Source of the DNA: Rhodoblastus sp963703385
GTDB taxonomy: Bacteria; Pseudomonadota; Alphaproteobacteria; Rhizobiales; Beijerinckiaceae
Length of the DNA: 64,000 bases
Direction: 5' to 3'
NCBI GenBank assembly: GCA_963703385.1
Contig: OY969816.1
Coordinates: forward strand, 1,240,001 to 1,304,000
Shown: piece by piece, positions 25,849-35,122 of the stretch
How positions within the stretch are numbered: the first letter of the stretch is position 1
Layout of the letters: each line of letters opens with the position of its first letter
Program-made: the position numbers and the translations under genes
Notes under the pieces: model-generated
What the model was told of the DNA's origin: nothing
The model's database searches: none
What the model saw: only the letters and a program-made list of their open reading frames with translations

Positions 25849-28800
25849 TTGGTCGAGCAGGCACTCGAAAAGGTCGGCTTCGTCCATCTTCATGTCCATA
25901 CCGCCTTTTCCCTGCGTGAAGGGGCGATCGGCGTCAGCAGGCTGCTGAGACTCGCGCTCGCCGACGGTCAGCCGGCGGTCGCCGTCACCGACGCCAACAA
26001 CCTGTTCGGCGCGCTGGAAATTTCGGAAAAATTCGCCAAGGACGGCGTCCAGTCGATCGTGGGCTGCCAGCTCACGGTCGATTTCGACGACGCGGAGCGG
26101 TTTCGCACGCGCGGCGAACTGCTCGCCGGCGACGCGAGCAGGGCCAATATCGTGCTGCTGGCGCAGAACGAGCGCGGCTACGCCAATCTCATGCGGCTGG
26201 TCTCCCAGGCCTGGCTTGAGGTCGAGCAGGGCGATTCTCCCCACGTCGGCCCGGCGCAACTTGCCGAAGCCGCCGAAGGATTGATCGCCTTGAGCGGCGG
26301 TCCGACCGGACCGCTCGACCGGGCCTTTCTCGCCGACAAGCCCGAAATCGCGCGCGAAAGGCTCGCCGTCCTCGCGCCCCTGTTCCCCAACCGCTTCTAT
26401 GTCGAAATCCAGCGGCACGGGATGGACAGCGAGAGAAAGGTCGAGCCCTTCCTGCTCGACCTCGCCTACCGCGAAAGCCTGCCGCTGGTCGCAGCCAACC
26501 AGCCTTATTTCCCGGAAGCCGCCGATTACGACGCCCATGACGCGCTGATGTGCATCGCCGACGGCGCTTTGGTCAGCCAGGACAACCGGCGCAAGCTGAC
26601 GCCGGAGCATCGCTTCAAGACCCGCGCGGAAATGGGCGCGCTGTTCGCCGATCTGCCCGAGGCGACCCGCAACAGCGTCGAGATCGCGCTGCGCTGCTCT
26701 TACCGGCCGCGCACGCGAAAACCGATCCTGCCCAGTTTCGCGGAACGAGCGGATGAAGCGGCGGAATTGCGCCAACAGGCGGAATCCGGCCTCGCCGCGC
26801 GGCTCAAGGCCCAAGGCCCCGCGCCCGGCCACAGCGAGGACGATTACCGGCGAAGGCTCGAATTCGAGCTCTCGATCATCGAGAAGATGGAATTCCCCGG
26901 CTATTTCCTGATCGTGTCCGACTTCATCAAATGGGCCAAGGCGAACGGCGTTCCGGTGGGGCCGGGGCGCGGCTCGGGCGCGGGCTCGCTGGTGGCCTAT
27001 GCCTTGACCATCACCGATCTCGACCCGATCCGCTTTTCGCTGCTGTTCGAGCGTTTTCTGAACCCCGAGCGCGTGTCGATGCCGGATTTCGACATCGACT
27101 TCTGCCAGACCCGCCGCGACGAGGTCATCGCCTATGTCCGTGACCGCTACGGCAAGGACAGGGTGGCGCAGATCATCACCTTTGGCTCGTTTCTGGCGCG
27201 CGGCGTCTTGCGCAATGTCGGGCGCGTTCTGGAAATGCCGCTCGGCCTGGTGGACAAGCTGGCCAAGCTGGTGCCGCAGAACCCCGCCGCGCCGGTGTCG
27301 CTGAAACAGGCGATCGAGTCCGAGCCGCGCCTGCAAGAGGCCGCGCAGCAGGATTCGCGGGTGCGGCGGATGCTGGAAATCGCCCGGAAACTCGAAGGGC
27401 TTTATTCCAACGCCTCGACCCATGCCGCGGGCGTGGTCATCGGCGACAGGCCGCTGGACCAATTGGTTCCGCTCTACCGCGATCCCAAATCCGACATGCC
27501 GGCGACTCAGTTCAACATGAAATGGGTGGAGCAGGCCGGCCTGGTGAAATTCGATTTTTTGGGCCTGAAAACGCTGACCACGCTTGCGACCTGCGTCGCT
27601 TTGCTGAAACAGCGCGGGATCGAGGTCGATCTCTCGACCATTCCGCTCGACGACAGGAAAACATTCGACATGCTGGGGCGCGGCGAGACCATCGGCGTGT
27701 TCCAGGTGGAAAGCGCAGGCATGCGCAAGGCGCTGGCCGAAATGCGCGCCGACCGTTTCGAGGACATTATCGCGCTGGTCGCGCTCTACCGTCCCGGCCC
27801 GATGGCCAATATCCCGACCTATTGCGCGGTGAAGCACGGCGAGGAGGACGCCGACTACCTCCATCCCAAGATCGAAACGGTGCTGAAGGAGACTTTTGGG
27901 GTCATCATCTATCAGGAACAGGTGATGCAGATCGCCCAGATTCTTTCCGGCTATTCGCTGGGCGAGGCGGACATGCTGCGCCGCGCGATGGGCAAGAAAA
28001 TCAAGGCGGAAATGGACCAGCAGCGCGCCCGTTTCGTGGACGGCGCGATGGAGCGCGGGCTGGACAAGGCCAAGGCCGACGAAATCTTCGATCTGCTCGC
28101 CAAATTCGCCGATTACGGCTTCAACAAGAGCCATGCCGCGGCCTATGCCCTGGTCGCCTATCAGACCGCCTGGTGCAAGGCCAATCACCCGGTGGAGTTC
28201 CTCGCCGCCTCGATGACGCTCGACAAGAGCAACACCGACAAGCTGGCGGAATTCCGCAACGAGGCGACGCGCCTCGGCATCCGGGTCGAGCCGCCCTCCG
28301 TCAACCGCTCGGGCGTCGATTTCGAAGTCCATCGCGAGCCCTCGGGGGACCTCGTCATCCGCTATGCGTTTTCGGCGGTGAAGGGGGTGGGCGAGGGCCA
28401 GGCCGAGTGTTTGGTCCGGATGCGCGCCAAACAACCATTCCGCGACCTGTCCGACCTCGCCGCCCGGCTCAATCCGCGCGAGGTCAACAAGAAGGTGCTG
28501 GAGGCCCTGGCGGCGGCGGGGGCTTTCGATGAACTTGAACGCGATCGCGCAAAAGTTTTCGCGGCGGTCGAGCCGATATTGGCGCTGGCCAACCGCGCGC
28601 AGGAGGAAAGCCACCTCGGCCAGACCGCTCTTTTTGGCGCCGCCGAACCCGAGGCCTTGCGGCTGACCAATTACGAGAACTGGTCGGCGGAGGAGCGGCT
28701 GCGGCGCGAATTCGAGGCGATCGGCTTCTTCATTTCCGGCCATCCGCTCGACGCCTATCAGAATGTGATGAGCCGGCTGCGGGTCGATGTCTGGGCGCGT

Positions 28801-29307
28801 TTCGCCAGGGCGGTGAAGCAGGGCGCCTCGGCCGGCCGGCTCGCCGCCACCGTGCTCGACCGCGCCGAGCGGCGCACCAAATCGGGCAGCAAGATGGGGA
28901 TCGTCACCCTGTCCGACCCCTCCGGTCAGTATGAAGCCATCCTGTTCCAGGAAGGGTTGAACCAATATCGCGACCTGCTCGAAAAAGGCGCCTGCGTGCT
29001 GGTCACGCTTCAGGCCAATGTCGAGGGCGAGGATGTCCGCGCCCGCATCACGGCGGTGGAAAAACTCGACGAGGCCGCCGCGCGCATTCAGAAAGGCCTG
29101 CGCATCGTGCTGCGCAATCCGGCGCCCTTGCCGCGCCTCTGCGAACGGCTGAAAGGCCGGCCGGAAGGCGAGGTGACTCTTGTGCTGCGGCTGGATTCCC
29201 CCGAGCGGGAAATCGAGATCAGGCTCCCCGGCCGCTATCCCGTCAACCCCCAGGCTTCCAGCGCGATCAAGGCGATTCCGGGCGTGGCGGAGGTGGAGCT
29301 GGTCTAG
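25849..29307 (+). CDS. dnaE: DNA polymerase III subunit alpha DnaE (DnaE1)
   Basis: A 1152-residue replicative polymerase. The N-terminal PHP domain begins GFVHLHVHTAFSLREG. The polymerase core has GPGRGSGAGSLVAY (about residue 370) and the catalytic acids in PDFDIDFCQ (about 411), then HAAGVVIGD, YRPGPM and YGFNKSHAAAYALVAYQTAW. An OB-fold segment (GSKMGIVTLSDPSGQYEAILF) and a short C-terminal region follow. The full family length is present and no frame break occurs. The only in-frame start near the domain edge is a TTG at 25849; an upstream ATG at 25815 is out of frame. It follows lolD, a usual order in Hyphomicrobiales. Confidence 0.96.
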   Translation: MVEQALEKVGFVHLHVHTAFSLREGAIGVSRLLRLALADGQPAVAVTDANNLFGALEISEKFAKDGVQSIVGCQLTVDFDDAERFRTRGELLAGDASRANIVLLAQNERGYANLMRLVSQAWLEVEQGDSPHVGPAQLAEAAEGLIALSGGPTGPLDRAFLADKPEIARERLAVLAPLFPNRFYVEIQRHGMDSERKVEPFLLDLAYRESLPLVAANQPYFPEAADYDAHDALMCIADGALVSQDNRRKLTPEHRFKTRAEMGALFADLPEATRNSVEIALRCSYRPRTRKPILPSFAERADEAAELRQQAESGLAARLKAQGPAPGHSEDDYRRRLEFELSIIEKMEFPGYFLIVSDFIKWAKANGVPVGPGRGSGAGSLVAYALTITDLDPIRFSLLFERFLNPERVSMPDFDIDFCQTRRDEVIAYVRDRYGKDRVAQIITFGSFLARGVLRNVGRVLEMPLGLVDKLAKLVPQNPAAPVSLKQAIESEPRLQEAAQQDSRVRRMLEIARKLEGLYSNASTHAAGVVIGDRPLDQLVPLYRDPKSDMPATQFNMKWVEQAGLVKFDFLGLKTLTTLATCVALLKQRGIEVDLSTIPLDDRKTFDMLGRGETIGVFQVESAGMRKALAEMRADRFEDIIALVALYRPGPMANIPTYCAVKHGEEDADYLHPKIETVLKETFGVIIYQEQVMQIAQILSGYSLGEADMLRRAMGKKIKAEMDQQRARFVDGAMERGLDKAKADEIFDLLAKFADYGFNKSHAAAYALVAYQTAWCKANHPVEFLAASMTLDKSNTDKLAEFRNEATRLGIRVEPPSVNRSGVDFEVHREPSGDLVIRYAFSAVKGVGEGQAECLVRMRAKQPFRDLSDLAARLNPREVNKKVLEALAAAGAFDELERDRAKVFAAVEPILALANRAQEESHLGQTALFGAAEPEALRLTNYENWSAEERLRREFEAIGFFISGHPLDAYQNVMSRLRVDVWARFARAVKQGASAGRLAATVLDRAERRTKSGSKMGIVTLSDPSGQYEAILFQEGLNQYRDLLEKGACVLVTLQANVEGEDVRARITAVEKLDEAAARIQKGLRIVLRNPAPLPRLCERLKGRPEGEVTLVLRLDSPEREIEIRLPGRYPVNPQASSAIKAIPGVAEVELV

Positions 29308-29370
29308 CGGAGAGACCTCAACCGCCGGTTCTTGTCGCCGAGGTGTATTCGGATCCTGCCACCGTAAAAT

Positions 29371-29397
29371 GGGATTTCGTAACGTGTCACCGGAACC
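29371..29397 (+). repeat. 27-bp degenerate repeat, left copy (island boundary)
   Basis: It begins GGGATTT, contains TAACGTGTCA and ends GAACC. It matches the copy at 35096-35122 in the same orientation at 23 of 27 positions, and the inverted copy at 35004-35030 also at 23 of 27. It lies about 60 bases after the dnaE stop and marks the left limit of foreign-looking DNA. Confidence 0.7.
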
Positions 29398-29422
29398 TGG
29401 ATCGACCGTAACCTGGATCGAC
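29391..29422 (+). repeat. Two tandem 16-bp units
   Basis: Two adjacent copies of CGKAACCTGGATCGAC (K is G in the first, T in the second) overlap the right part of the 27-bp repeat and run into the IS3 relic. It may be a junction scar of repeated insertions. Confidence 0.85.
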
Positions 29423-29506
29423 AGTCGCCGCCCGCATTCTTCGCTTGACGGGCAGACGCCCGATGCTTTCTATTTTGCGCGACTGCCGAAGGCGCAGGCC
29501 GCGTAG
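29414..29506 (+). pseudogene. IS3-family transposase (OrfB) C-terminal relic
   Basis: The frame encodes WIDSRRPHSSLDGQTPDAFY and ends at 29506 with a short basic tail. The RRPHSSL-x-G-x-TP block is the C-terminal integrase-core signature of IS3-family OrfB. Everything upstream is missing. The bases that follow (to about 29655), ending in a CGGAGCCACCTC segment, resemble the right end of such elements. It is a dead insertion sequence at the island's left border. Confidence 0.75.
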
Positions 29507-29809
29507 AAATCGCCGCCGCCTTTGGCTGTAACTCCGGTCGGGCTACGACCTCCCTGCGTCACAGCCAAAGGCGGCAATCGAAAACAAACGAGATGGCGGA
29601 ATGCACTTAAAAATCACGCCGGGCCGTTCAGACAACCGGAGCCACCTCTGGTCGAACGATTTAGAGTTCCGGTGGGGCTGTATTTTTATGCGATAAGAGG
29701 TGTCGTTCCGCCCCATAGATCGATAAGCGGTTGCGCGCCGAAGGCGCGTTGGCGCAGGGATATTTCGTTGAGGGCGTTTCGGGGTTTCGCCCCAACTTTT
29801 AGGGGTAGC

Positions 29810-31817
29810 ATGATTAATCTTCCGGTCTTGGAACGATTGGACGTCGCAGGTTTTGGGCTGTATCCGGGCGCCGACGGCGGCGAGCCGGGTCTGCATATCG
29901 ACTTCAGCCCCGGATTAACATTAATCCTCGGCGCTAATGGCCTTGGGAAGTCGACCCTCGTCACGATTCTCTATCGTTTGCTGACGGGCCCCTTCGACAT
30001 CCCTGGGTTGGCTAACCGTGCCGACCTCGGAAACATGCGCCTTACCGCCACGGCTCTTTCCGGCTCAAACCGTGCTCTTTTTGCCCGACGAGTTGTAGAT
30101 GGCGCGCGCGGGGCCAGCGCCCGTCTCAAATTCAGGCTGGGCGCGCATGTAATTATCGTCGAGCGCCGCCTGAGTGATCTCAGTATCACGCATTTTAGTG
30201 TCGACGGCAACGCACTCGCGATCTCTGAACAGGATACGTTTCAGGCGGAGATTCTTCGCCTGGCTGGCGTCTGGTCGTTCGGAGACTGGGTTCTTTTGCT
30301 CAGGCACCTGATCTTTTATTTTGAAGATCGCCGCGCCCTCGTCTGGGATGCGTCCGCACAGCGTCAAATCCTCAGGTTCCTCTTCCTTCCTGCCGAAACA
30401 GCTAGGAAATGGACAGAGGACGAGCGTGCGGTCCTTGAGCAGGACAGCCGGATGCGCAATCTTAGCGCAGCGCTGTTTCGTGAAGAACGCGCTCTCGCGA
30501 CCAGCGAATTCAAGGCGCAGGCTGGGGTCGATGTTCGTCAGGAGTTGCAGACGCTTGAGAAGCTGCAAGGTATCGATCAAGAACGTTTGGAGCTGCTCGA
30601 AGGAGAGGTTGTCGAGGTTGAATCCGAACGGCAGCACGCCCGACTTCGGTTATTGACAGCCGAGCAAGAACGAGAAAGGCGATTCCGAGAATTAGAACGA
30701 GCGAAGCTTACGGCGATCGGTGCCCGCTTTCCCGATCGGTCCGAGACCGCACGCTACATCTTGGCGCAGCTAATGACGGAGAACTCGTGCTTGGTCTGCG
30801 ACCATGTCGCACCGCAAGCGGCCGCAGACTATTCTACCCGGATTGATCATAAAAAGTGCGTGGTCTGCGGCACTGACTTGTCAGCAGACGAGACAGTTGT
30901 TCCGGCGACGGACGTAGCTGATAAACGTGTGGAACGCGCCGCTGCGGACCTCGATGCAGTCGACGCGGACCTGTTAAGCGCGAGGCAGTCGTTTGACGAA
31001 TTTGAAGTCTCGTTATCAAAGCCATTTCAATGAAATTCAGGAACTGAATTCTAAGATTGCTGATCGATCCTACCGCATTGACGGACTCGTGCGCCGCCTT
31101 CCGCCGGCCGAAGCCGAAATGCACAAACAGCGCTCCGAACTAGCGACCATGCGAGGCCGTGTCGAAGAGCTGAAGGCCGATTTGATCACGAAGCGAAACG
31201 CCTTTCGCGGTTTCGTGGAGGACGTAAGCCGCCAACTCGCCACTCAATCCGAAAACATCAAGCGGACATTTGACAGCTTCGCGGAAGGGTTCCTTCTCGA
31301 GACATGTCGCCTTGTTTGGGCGCCGCAGAAGGCGCGCGTAGGGGAATCAGGTGATCTAATTGATTTTCCTGCTTTTGAGCTTGAAATGACAGGCGCCGAT
31401 TTTCCATCGCCAGTTAGACGTACCGGACCCGAACAAGTCTCCGAAAGCCAGCGCGAGTTCATCGATCTCGCATTTCGTATGGCCCTGATGACAGTAGCGG
31501 GCAGTTCGGCTGTCGGTACGCTCGTAATTGATGCGCCCGAATCCTCTCTCGATGCGGTGTTCGTGACGCGCGCCGCAAACGTATTGTCGCGATTTGCCGA
31601 GCCCTCGCGGGGGAACCGATTGTTGATCACGTCGAACCTGGTCGAAGGGCGGCTAATCCCGAGTTTGATTCAGAAGACGAGGACGACGGCCGCCGATCGG
31701 TCACAGCGCATTGTCGATCTCTTTAGGATCGCAGCGCCGACAGCCGCCATTCGGGAACTTCGGGGTGAATATGAGGCGGTTCGAGAAAAACTCCTCGAAG
31801 CTGGGGGCGGAGGTTAG
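29810..31817 (+). CDS. Rad50/SMC-like ABC ATPase of an ABC-three-component-like system, frame interrupted
   Basis: Two frames together give one ATPase of about 668 residues. The ATG at 29810 follows AGGGGT. Walker A is GANGLGKST at residues 41-49. A charged, helical (coiled-coil) section runs from about 190 to 480; it holds two CxxC pairs, CLVC (about 326) and CVVC (about 349), a zinc-hook or zinc-ribbon-like insertion. That frame stops at 31033; the next frame (open from a TTG at 30993) carries the second half with signature-like QVSESQREFIDLAFRMAL and Walker B TLVIDAPESSLDAVF. Neither half alone can form the ATP site, so this was one protein. A +1 shift or one extra base near 30993-31033 separates them. 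It is followed closely by two more genes. Such ATPases act on DNA in conflict systems; this role is inferred. Confidence 0.72.
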
Positions 31818-31819
31818 AG

Positions 31820-32488
31820 ATGACCTCTATTGAACAGCAAGTGGACAAGGGTATCGCCAGTCTCGACCGCCGAATAAGGCTTGTCGTGCTATTAGATGCA
31901 GCAGAACAAGCGGGTTTAGCACCGATTCCGATCTTAAGGCTGCATACTATTGCCTACCTTTCGAATGTTTTGGCTCCGGTTTGGGACATGCCCGCGTTAG
32001 AAGGCAAGGTCCTTAAACGACAGGGAGGGCCTTTCTATCCTACGCTGCAGCACGATCTCGACAGTTTGGTGGGGACGGGTGTCGCGGTTATCCGCGGTCT
32101 GGATCATGTCCTCGATGAAGATAAGCGCTGGCGCTTGGAAGGCTCATATCAGCTCAATCGAGCATTCGCTGATCGAATCATTCGCCAACTCTTAGATTTC
32201 GAATCAGAACGTCGCCTCGTGAGCTTTTTTCAAGAGCTAGCTTTTGCCGTCTCGACCTTGAGCGATGATGATTTCGACAAGGCGATGACCGAAGATGCGA
32301 CGTACTCCGACCCGTTAATTGATGTCGGTAACGTGGTCGATTTTGCAGAATGGCAAAGGAAGAATTACACGGCCAACGCCGCACGGTATTTTGATAATTT
32401 GCTTCCCGGCGGTCTTCGGACGACACCAGGAGAAAAGCTTCATCTTTATGTCCGACATCTGCATTCGAGGGTCCATGGTGGCCGCTGA
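31820..32488 (+). CDS. Small helix-rich middle component next to the ABC ATPase
   Basis: A 222-residue protein starting 2 bases after the ATPase stop. No catalytic motif is visible. The first 110 residues (LVVLLDAAEQAGLAPIPILR, then KRQGGPFYPTLQHDLDSLVG) resemble a winged-helix arrangement, and the rest is helical and acidic. Its position between an SMC-like ATPase and a nuclease-like gene, and its size, fit the middle component of the ABC-three-component (ABC-3C) systems described by comparative genomics. That assignment rests on context; I cannot name the subfamily. It overlaps the next gene by 14 bases, so the proteins are probably made together. Codon use is less GC-biased than that of the chromosome. 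Confidence 0.6.
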   Translation: MTSIEQQVDKGIASLDRRIRLVVLLDAAEQAGLAPIPILRLHTIAYLSNVLAPVWDMPALEGKVLKRQGGPFYPTLQHDLDSLVGTGVAVIRGLDHVLDEDKRWRLEGSYQLNRAFADRIIRQLLDFESERRLVSFFQELAFAVSTLSDDDFDKAMTEDATYSDPLIDVGNVVDFAEWQRKNYTANAARYFDNLLPGGLRTTPGEKLHLYVRHLHSRVHGGR

Positions 32489-33566
32489 AGGAGACGAGAC
32501 GAAGTCGCTCGGATCATGGACTGGCGCTGACTTCGCCGGCACGGCTCGGGCCAATTTCGGCATTGGGGCCGACGCCGATCTGCCTTCGGATGTCCGCTTT
32601 CTGGCAGGCGTAGCTAAGCTCATCCGCCGAAGGCTGGCTGAGCATGGCGCCGAGACTGATCCAGCCCGGCCCGCAGTCTTCTTGCTGGAGCCAAATGGAC
32701 GTCCCCACAAGGCCGAGGCGCCGCCAAAGCGCGTGCCCATGTTGGACAACGGACTAACCTCCGTCACTGGGAAGTTGTGGTTTGTTAGCCCCGTCGTCGT
32801 CTCCGGAAAGTACATCGAACTCGACGAGGCCGACGATGACGCCCTATTCGCCTTTGTCACCGATGCGCTTGCGCTCGGCCAAGTCCCTGCGATCGTGTTC
32901 GACCCTCGAACGACCGTACCTACTGTCCGATTCTATCCAAATGGACTCTCTGAACCTGAAAAATGCGACGCCGTGATTATCTCGATTACAGATGTGTCAT
33001 TGCAGCAAATCTATGAGGCGATAAACAAAGTCTACCAACACTGTCTTGTAACCCCAGAGGCGCAGGCACTCGCCGGCAAACTCTGGGTAGATGGAAATAA
33101 GTGGTGGCCCTCTCCAAAGGCGGAGGATGTTCTCCAACTTTACCTTCGTGCCGGTCTAACAACCGCGTTTCCGACCTGCATCGTGAGGCATGAGCAGACC
33201 GCCGCGCCTGGTCGCCTCGATTTGGAAATCGAGCAAAGTGACCCGCTGGTTCCCGGGAAAATTACGCGCCATGCCGTGCTCGAGCTTAAGGTCTTAAGAA
33301 GCTTCAACAGTAGTGGAACGACTGTATCAGAAAATGAAACACTCGAATGGGTGAAGTCCGGTGTTCGACAAGCGGCGGCATATCGTGACGAGCGGGGAGC
33401 GTTGGCAGCAGCCCTATGCTGCTTCGATATGAGAAAAGAGCATACCGGCGAGAAATGTTTTGAGCATGTCCAAGAGTTTGCAGCCAAACTGATTGTCGAA
33501 CTCAAACACTGGTTTGTATTTGGCACGTCGAAGCAATATCGCCAATTTTCAACAGGCGAAGCTTAA
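32475..33566 (+). CDS. PD-(D/E)XK nuclease-like effector protein
   Basis: A 363-residue protein from an ATG at 32475, inside the end of the preceding gene. The C-terminal half shows a restriction-endonuclease-like active site: GRLDLEI (about residue 245), then LELKV (about 269, the E-x-K element), and a QxxxY motif in RQAAAYR (about 297-302), which is characteristic of RecB/Cas4-type nucleases. The N-terminal 200 residues are of unknown fold and may bind the partner or DNA. In this operon it is the likely DNA-cutting effector driven by the ABC ATPase. It converges on, and overlaps by 4 bases, the DNA methyltransferase gene. The nuclease assignment is by motif only. Confidence 0.65.
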   Translation: MVAAEGDETKSLGSWTGADFAGTARANFGIGADADLPSDVRFLAGVAKLIRRRLAEHGAETDPARPAVFLLEPNGRPHKAEAPPKRVPMLDNGLTSVTGKLWFVSPVVVSGKYIELDEADDDALFAFVTDALALGQVPAIVFDPRTTVPTVRFYPNGLSEPEKCDAVIISITDVSLQQIYEAINKVYQHCLVTPEAQALAGKLWVDGNKWWPSPKAEDVLQLYLRAGLTTAFPTCIVRHEQTAAPGRLDLEIEQSDPLVPGKITRHAVLELKVLRSFNSSGTTVSENETLEWVKSGVRQAAAYRDERGALAAALCCFDMRKEHTGEKCFEHVQEFAAKLIVELKHWFVFGTSKQYRQFSTGEA

Positions 33567-34840
33567 TCAATATTGCGCAGCACGATCAGCATCTCAGCGA
33601 GTTTATGGCGGCCACCTTGCTGGGCCGAGGCCCGCATTGATCGACACGGTTCAACGATCTCCAGTTTCCAGCCCGTGGCGCGAGCAAGTTCGGCAAGAAT
33701 GGTGCCTGTCCTGACTTGCGCCTTCACGTACTGGCTGTCGCCGACAACGATCCAAACTGACCCACCGTAAACGATGCTTTTTTTTAAGCCATCGAGGATT
33801 CGTTGCATGTCTGTGAAATAATTGGAAACCATTTCTGGTATCCGATGATCCCAAAGATCCAGCCGTCGACCACGCAACTCCTTAAGCGTTGCGGAAAGTG
33901 TCTTGGAGCCGGGCGGCTCCGCCAAGAAATCGCGTGCTACCTGAACATGAGAACATAAAGTTGATCTTCGCAACGCGCGGTTTGAGCTGCTATCGGTAAG
34001 ATATCCAAGAATCCATAACTCAAGATTATATACGTCCGTATAGTCAAATGAGTTCGGGTAGGGTGGAGAAAAAACGGCTAGCTCGCAAGGAGATGCCATC
34101 TTGAGCATTTCCCTGGAGTCTCCTCGAAGCACGTCATACGTGGAGCAAGCACGTCGACCAAAGCGATGAACTTCACCGATAGCGCGTTGCGCGGCATCGC
34201 AAAACAGTTCGTCAACGGTTCGCGCATCGTGGTTTCGGCGTTCCCAGCTTCGGCGATAGCGACGTCCCTTCCCATTGACTACGACATTGCTGACTTCTAC
34301 CAGGATTCCGCCAAGTAGAACGCGAAAAAGGCGTCGATGCCGGTCATTGTCGAGGGTGTCGATTGCATTGAGCAGGGCGGCGATGCGGTTGGAGATGGAG
34401 CGGTCGAATATCCATCGGCAAGCGACGCCGGGCTCTATGAAAGTCGCGGGAAGCCCAACGAACGCTTCTTCTGAATCATCCGCAGGAAACTTCGATCTGC
34501 GGACAACCGTGCCCAAATCGTGAGCCAAGGCGTCGGTGTCATAGGACACCAGCTTCGCCTCGATGAGATCAGCGAGAAAAGGATTCACCTCCATCGTTAT
34601 CGGATGAATTCCGAGAAATTGACAGGCCAGAGAGGTCGTTCCTGACCCCCCAAACGGGTCGATGCAATGTTTGACAGGTAGCTGACTGTGAGCGACGGCG
34701 CGGGCGATAAGTTCAGGAGCGAAGGCCTCTTTGAAGTGTCGCCAACTCTGGAATGGGAGCTCAGCCGCGCCGGCATTTGTGCCAAGCGACGACACCGAGC
34801 GGCGCTGCGTCCAATCCTCAAATGTCACATACACGCGCAA
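33563..34840 (-). CDS. DNA methyltransferase (N4-cytosine or N6-adenine type)
   Basis: A 425-residue protein. The SAM-binding motif I is DPFGGSGTT (residues 61-69) with a following acidic end in ITMEVNPF. The catalytic motif IV is SPPY (about residue 256) in FSPPYPNSFDYTDVY. SPPY is commonest in N4-cytosine methyltransferases, although N6-adenine enzymes also use it. The start may be a TTG at 34840 or a GTG at 34834. It faces the ABC/nuclease operon tail to tail with a 4-base overlap. A modification enzyme beside a putative nuclease suggests self/non-self discrimination, that is, a restriction-modification-like system. The target sequence cannot be read from the DNA. Confidence 0.82.
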   Translation of the reverse strand: MRVYVTFEDWTQRRSVSSLGTNAGAAELPFQSWRHFKEAFAPELIARAVAHSQLPVKHCIDPFGGSGTTSLACQFLGIHPITMEVNPFLADLIEAKLVSYDTDALAHDLGTVVRRSKFPADDSEEAFVGLPATFIEPGVACRWIFDRSISNRIAALLNAIDTLDNDRHRRLFRVLLGGILVEVSNVVVNGKGRRYRRSWERRNHDARTVDELFCDAAQRAIGEVHRFGRRACSTYDVLRGDSREMLKMASPCELAVFSPPYPNSFDYTDVYNLELWILGYLTDSSSNRALRRSTLCSHVQVARDFLAEPPGSKTLSATLKELRGRRLDLWDHRIPEMVSNYFTDMQRILDGLKKSIVYGGSVWIVVGDSQYVKAQVRTGTILAELARATGWKLEIVEPCRSMRASAQQGGRHKLAEMLIVLRNID

Positions 34841-35003
34841 ATCCCCCCATGGAAAGGTATATAGGGTGTGGTTAGGGCTCCGTTAACGGAGAAAAAGTCC
34901 TGCTGATGCAACGCTCTATCTGGGGTTACGGTGATGGGGTGGACGGCGCCCCGAAGCGGCATCGATGTGCCATGATGGTAGTCGGTGAAACAACCATCAG
35001 ATG

Positions 35004-35030
35004 GGTTGCGGTGACGCTTTACTAAATCCC
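35004..35030 (-). repeat. 27-bp degenerate repeat, inverted copy
   Basis: Read on the minus strand it begins GGGATTTAGTAA and ends GCAACC. It matches the left-border copy at 23 of 27 positions. With 35096-35122 it forms an inverted pair 65 bases apart. Confidence 0.7.
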
Positions 35031-35095
35031 CTTTTTCCGCCCCATTTTTGGCGGGGGCGCGCATCGCGGGCAAAATGATATAATCACGCCAAATA

Positions 35096-35122
35096 GGGAT
35101 TTAATAACGTGTCAGCGTAACC
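35096..35122 (+). repeat. 27-bp degenerate repeat, right copy (island boundary)
   Basis: It begins GGGATTTAATAACG and ends GTAACC. It has the same orientation as the copy at 29371-29397 (23 of 27 identical), so the two bracket the ATPase/nuclease/methyltransferase genes as imperfect direct repeats. Confidence 0.7.

Noticed and set aside
25813..28965. A 1050-codon open frame on the minus strand opposite dnaE
   Set aside because: It lies wholly antisense to a perfect dnaE and has no domain; long antisense frames are common in very GC-rich DNA.
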